Below are positions 62,066 through 64,000 of a stretch of DNA of 64,000 nucleotides, piece after piece (position 1 is the first letter of the stretch; every line of letters starts with the position of its first letter). Below the pieces are notes generated by a model that was not told the origin of the DNA, ran no database searches, and saw only the letters and a list, made by a program, of their open reading frames with translations. The position numbers and the translations under genes are program-made. The stretch is from Enterovirga rhinocerotis (GTDB lineage Bacteria; Pseudomonadota; Alphaproteobacteria; Rhizobiales; Beijerinckiaceae): the NCBI RefSeq assembly GCF_004363955.1, contig NZ_SNZR01000011.1, forward strand, positions 1,178,001 through 1,242,000. Direction: 5' to 3'.

Positions 62066-63997
62066 ATGACCTTCCGCCTGAGAGGAGCCGCGACCGCGGC
62101 CTCCGGATCGGGTCCCGACTTCAGCTCTGCGTGCCGCATGCCGGACGGTGCGTTCGTGCGCCCCGCTGATCCCGCGAGCGAGGGAGCGGAGCCCGCTTCG
62201 TCGGCCTCGCCCTCGCCGATCGCGACGGCGCGCAGCTTCTTTCGGATCGCGGGTGGGTTCTGGCAGGGGGAGACGGCGCGGACCGCCTGGTGGCTCTGCG
62301 CCATCGTCTTCGCGCTGGTGCTGGTCAATCTCGCCGTCGCGCTGCTGCTCAACCGCTGGAACAAGTTCTTCTTCGACGCGATCGAGCGCAAGGACGTCGC
62401 CAATGTCGGCCTCGGCGTCGTTCTGGTCCTCGGCCTCGCCCTCGCCGCCGCGGCGGTCGCCGTCGGGATGGTCCATGCGCGGATGCGCCTGCAGCTCGCC
62501 TGGCGGCGCTGGCTGACGCGGAGCATCCTCAAGCGCTGGCTGTCGGAGCGCCGCTTCTACCAGCTGACGATCGTCGCGCGGGAGGGCTCGCATCCCGAGT
62601 TCCGCATCGCCGACGATGTCCGGCTCGCGATCGAGCCGCTCGTCGATTTCGCGATCGGGCTCGTCAACGCCATCCTCGCTGCGGCGGCGTTCTTCGGCGT
62701 GCTCTGGCTCGTCGGCGGCTCGATCCGGCTCGGGCCGGTCACGGTGCCCGGCTACATGGTCGTCGCCGCCGTGCTCTACGCGACCCTGACCTCGACCGCG
62801 ATGGTCTTCGTCGGCCGGCCGCTGATCCAGAAGGTCGAGCGGAAGAACACGGGCGAGGCGCGCTTCCGCTACGAGCTGACTCGGGTGCGGGAATCCGCCG
62901 AGAGCATCGCGCTCGTCGGCGGGGACGACGACGAGCGCGGCCGTCTCGAGGAGACCTTCTCGGACCTCGCCGCCCGCTGGCTCCGGGTCATCGTCCAGCA
63001 GGCCCATATGACCTGGATCTCGAATGCGAATTCGGTCCTCGCGCCCGTCGTGCCGCTGCTCCTCGGCGCCCCGAAATACCTCGCGGGCGACCTCTCGCTC
63101 GGCGAGTTGATGCAGATCGCGACGGCCTTCACCCAGGTTCAGATCGCGCTCAACTGGCTGATCGACAACGCCGTGCGCCTCGCCGAGACGCTGGCCTCGG
63201 CTCAGCGCGTGGTCGGGCTGACCGACGCCCTCGCGGAACTCGACACCTCGATCGGCAGCTACGGCGCGAAGGGCATCGTCGTCCTCGGCGACAGCCCCGA
63301 CGACGCGATCCATATCGAGAACCTGTCGCTCACCCAGCAGAACGGCACCCTCATGATCGAGGGCGCCTCGACGCGGATCGGCAAGGGCGAGAAGGTGCTG
63401 GTCAAGGGCGAATCCGGGACGGGCAAGTCGACGCTCATCCGGGCGATGGCCGGGCTCTGGCCTTGGGGCTCCGGGCGCATCCTGCGTCCGCGCGGGGCGG
63501 AGGTCGCCTTCATGCCCCAGCGGCCCTATCTGCCGCTCGGCACGCTGCGCCACGTCCTGCTCTATCCGAAGAGCGACGAAAGCCGGGTCTCGGGTGCGCG
63601 CATCCTGCACGTGCTCCGAGAGGTCGGCCTGTCGCATCTCGCCGGACGTCTCGACGAGGAGGATCAGTGGGACCAGATCCTCTCGGGCGGCGAGCGCCAG
63701 CGCATCGCCTTCGCGCGGGTCCTGCTCAACCCGCCCGACATCATCATCATGGACGAGGCGACGTCGGCGCTCGGCGAGGTCAGCCAGGCCAAGATGATGG
63801 CCTTCCTGCACACCGAGCTCGCCGAGGCGACCGTGCTCAGCGTCGGCCACCGGCCGGGCCTCGAGGAATACCACGACCGCGAGATCTATCTCGTGCGCGA
63901 GGACGATGCGGCCTCGTCGCGCGCCGAGCATCGCGCCTATCCCGGGCTCACCCGGTTCTGGCGCATCCTGAAGGGGGAGAGGAACGAGGCTCCGTAA
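62066..63997 (+). CDS. ABC transporter ATP-binding protein/permease (SbmA/YddA-like)
   Basis: 643 aa. An N-terminal membrane domain of the SbmA/BacA-like type: 'WWLCAIVFALVLVNLAVALL', 'RWNKFFFDAIERKDVANV', 'GYMVVAAVLYATLTSTAMVF'. The NBD is complete: Walker A 'KGESGTGKST', signature 'LSGGERQRIAFARVLLNPP', Walker B 'IIIMDEATSALGE', with 'FMPQRPYLPLGTLRHVLLYP' as Q-loop. Related proteins export or import peptides and vitamin B12. It ends 4 bp before the window edge. The N-terminal ~50 residues are low-complexity, so an ATG at 62138 is an alternative start. Confidence 0.92.
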   Translation: MTFRLRGAATAASGSGPDFSSACRMPDGAFVRPADPASEGAEPASSASPSPIATARSFFRIAGGFWQGETARTAWWLCAIVFALVLVNLAVALLLNRWNKFFFDAIERKDVANVGLGVVLVLGLALAAAAVAVGMVHARMRLQLAWRRWLTRSILKRWLSERRFYQLTIVAREGSHPEFRIADDVRLAIEPLVDFAIGLVNAILAAAAFFGVLWLVGGSIRLGPVTVPGYMVVAAVLYATLTSTAMVFVGRPLIQKVERKNTGEARFRYELTRVRESAESIALVGGDDDERGRLEETFSDLAARWLRVIVQQAHMTWISNANSVLAPVVPLLLGAPKYLAGDLSLGELMQIATAFTQVQIALNWLIDNAVRLAETLASAQRVVGLTDALAELDTSIGSYGAKGIVVLGDSPDDAIHIENLSLTQQNGTLMIEGASTRIGKGEKVLVKGESGTGKSTLIRAMAGLWPWGSGRILRPRGAEVAFMPQRPYLPLGTLRHVLLYPKSDESRVSGARILHVLREVGLSHLAGRLDEEDQWDQILSGGERQRIAFARVLLNPPDIIIMDEATSALGEVSQAKMMAFLHTELAEATVLSVGHRPGLEEYHDREIYLVREDDAASSRAEHRAYPGLTRFWRILKGERNEAP

Positions 63998-64000
63998 CCG

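Noticed and set aside
61922-63931. 669-residue minus-strand frame opposite the terminal ABC transporter
   Set aside because: Shadow of a gene with complete Walker and signature motifs.

Overview
The window reads as a chromosomal segment of a GC-rich alphaproteobacterium, most likely of the order Hyphomicrobiales (Rhizobiales), in or near the Methylobacteriaceae/Beijerinckiaceae. Lineage-typical pieces are a CpdR-type response regulator, an Hsp20 gene beside DUF1150, DUF6460, two polyhydroxyalkanoate (PHA) granule genes, an MmgR/suhB-type small RNA upstream of an inositol-monophosphatase-family gene, and an AUU-initiated infC. I see no phage, IS, CRISPR, rRNA or tRNA; most genes are housekeeping. 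Long antisense reading frames are ignored as shadows of high-GC coding sequence.

Layout. 1-8.0 kb (minus strand): a tightly coupled run of glycosyltransferases (two GT28/COG4671-like, two GT4), a polysaccharide deacetylase and an oligopeptide-type ABC importer (double ATPase plus a solute-binding protein leaving the window). Divergent from it, 8.2-12.2 kb holds a large ABC-exporter-like protein whose nucleotide-binding motifs are all eroded, a stand-alone cyclic-nucleotide-binding protein and an SDR oxidoreductase. 12.2-17.2 kb: a secreted sugar dehydrogenase, gamma-carbonic anhydrase, a VWA / membrane J-domain pair and a SPOR-tailed D-Ala-D-Ala carboxypeptidase. 17.3-22.0 kb: a phasin gene with a strong promoter and TGC-rich operators, then clpS, a gene encoding a ClpA-N-domain/ClpS-like fusion, and clpA, all overlapping. 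22.3-27.4 kb: ppiD, tpiA, secG, pyrG. 27.4-36.4 kb: small secreted or membrane proteins, a lactate permease, two orphan Bug-type binding proteins, TenA, a 2-hydroxyacid dehydrogenase and a GNAT enzyme. 36.4-41.9 kb: an ABC-F protein, cpdR, N-formylglutamate amidohydrolase, the sRNA, hisN-like and ilvE. 42.2-50.1 kb: proA-nadD-rsfS-rlmH-envC-ctpA-deacetylase-rppH-hisE, nearly all overlapping. 50.2-64.0 kb: an S24 regulator, a DUF952-thioesterase fusion, a GT4, an alpha/beta hydrolase, DUF1150/hsp20, an HWE/HisKA_2-type kinase, a cysteine-synthase-like gene, a PHA granule protein, an Ldh-family oxidoreductase, infC, a dCTP deaminase and an SbmA/YddA-type ABC protein.

Themes. (i) Regulated proteolysis: clpS, the ClpA-N/ClpS fusion, clpA and cpdR. 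The fusion gene is the strongest candidate for something undescribed. (ii) PHA storage: a phasin with PhaR-like operators, a granule-associated protein, and an sRNA of the family reported to act on PHA storage in Sinorhizobium. (iii) An envelope-glycan locus with a pseudo-ABC protein and cyclic-nucleotide sensing. Functions are inferred from motifs and context only; no database search was possible.
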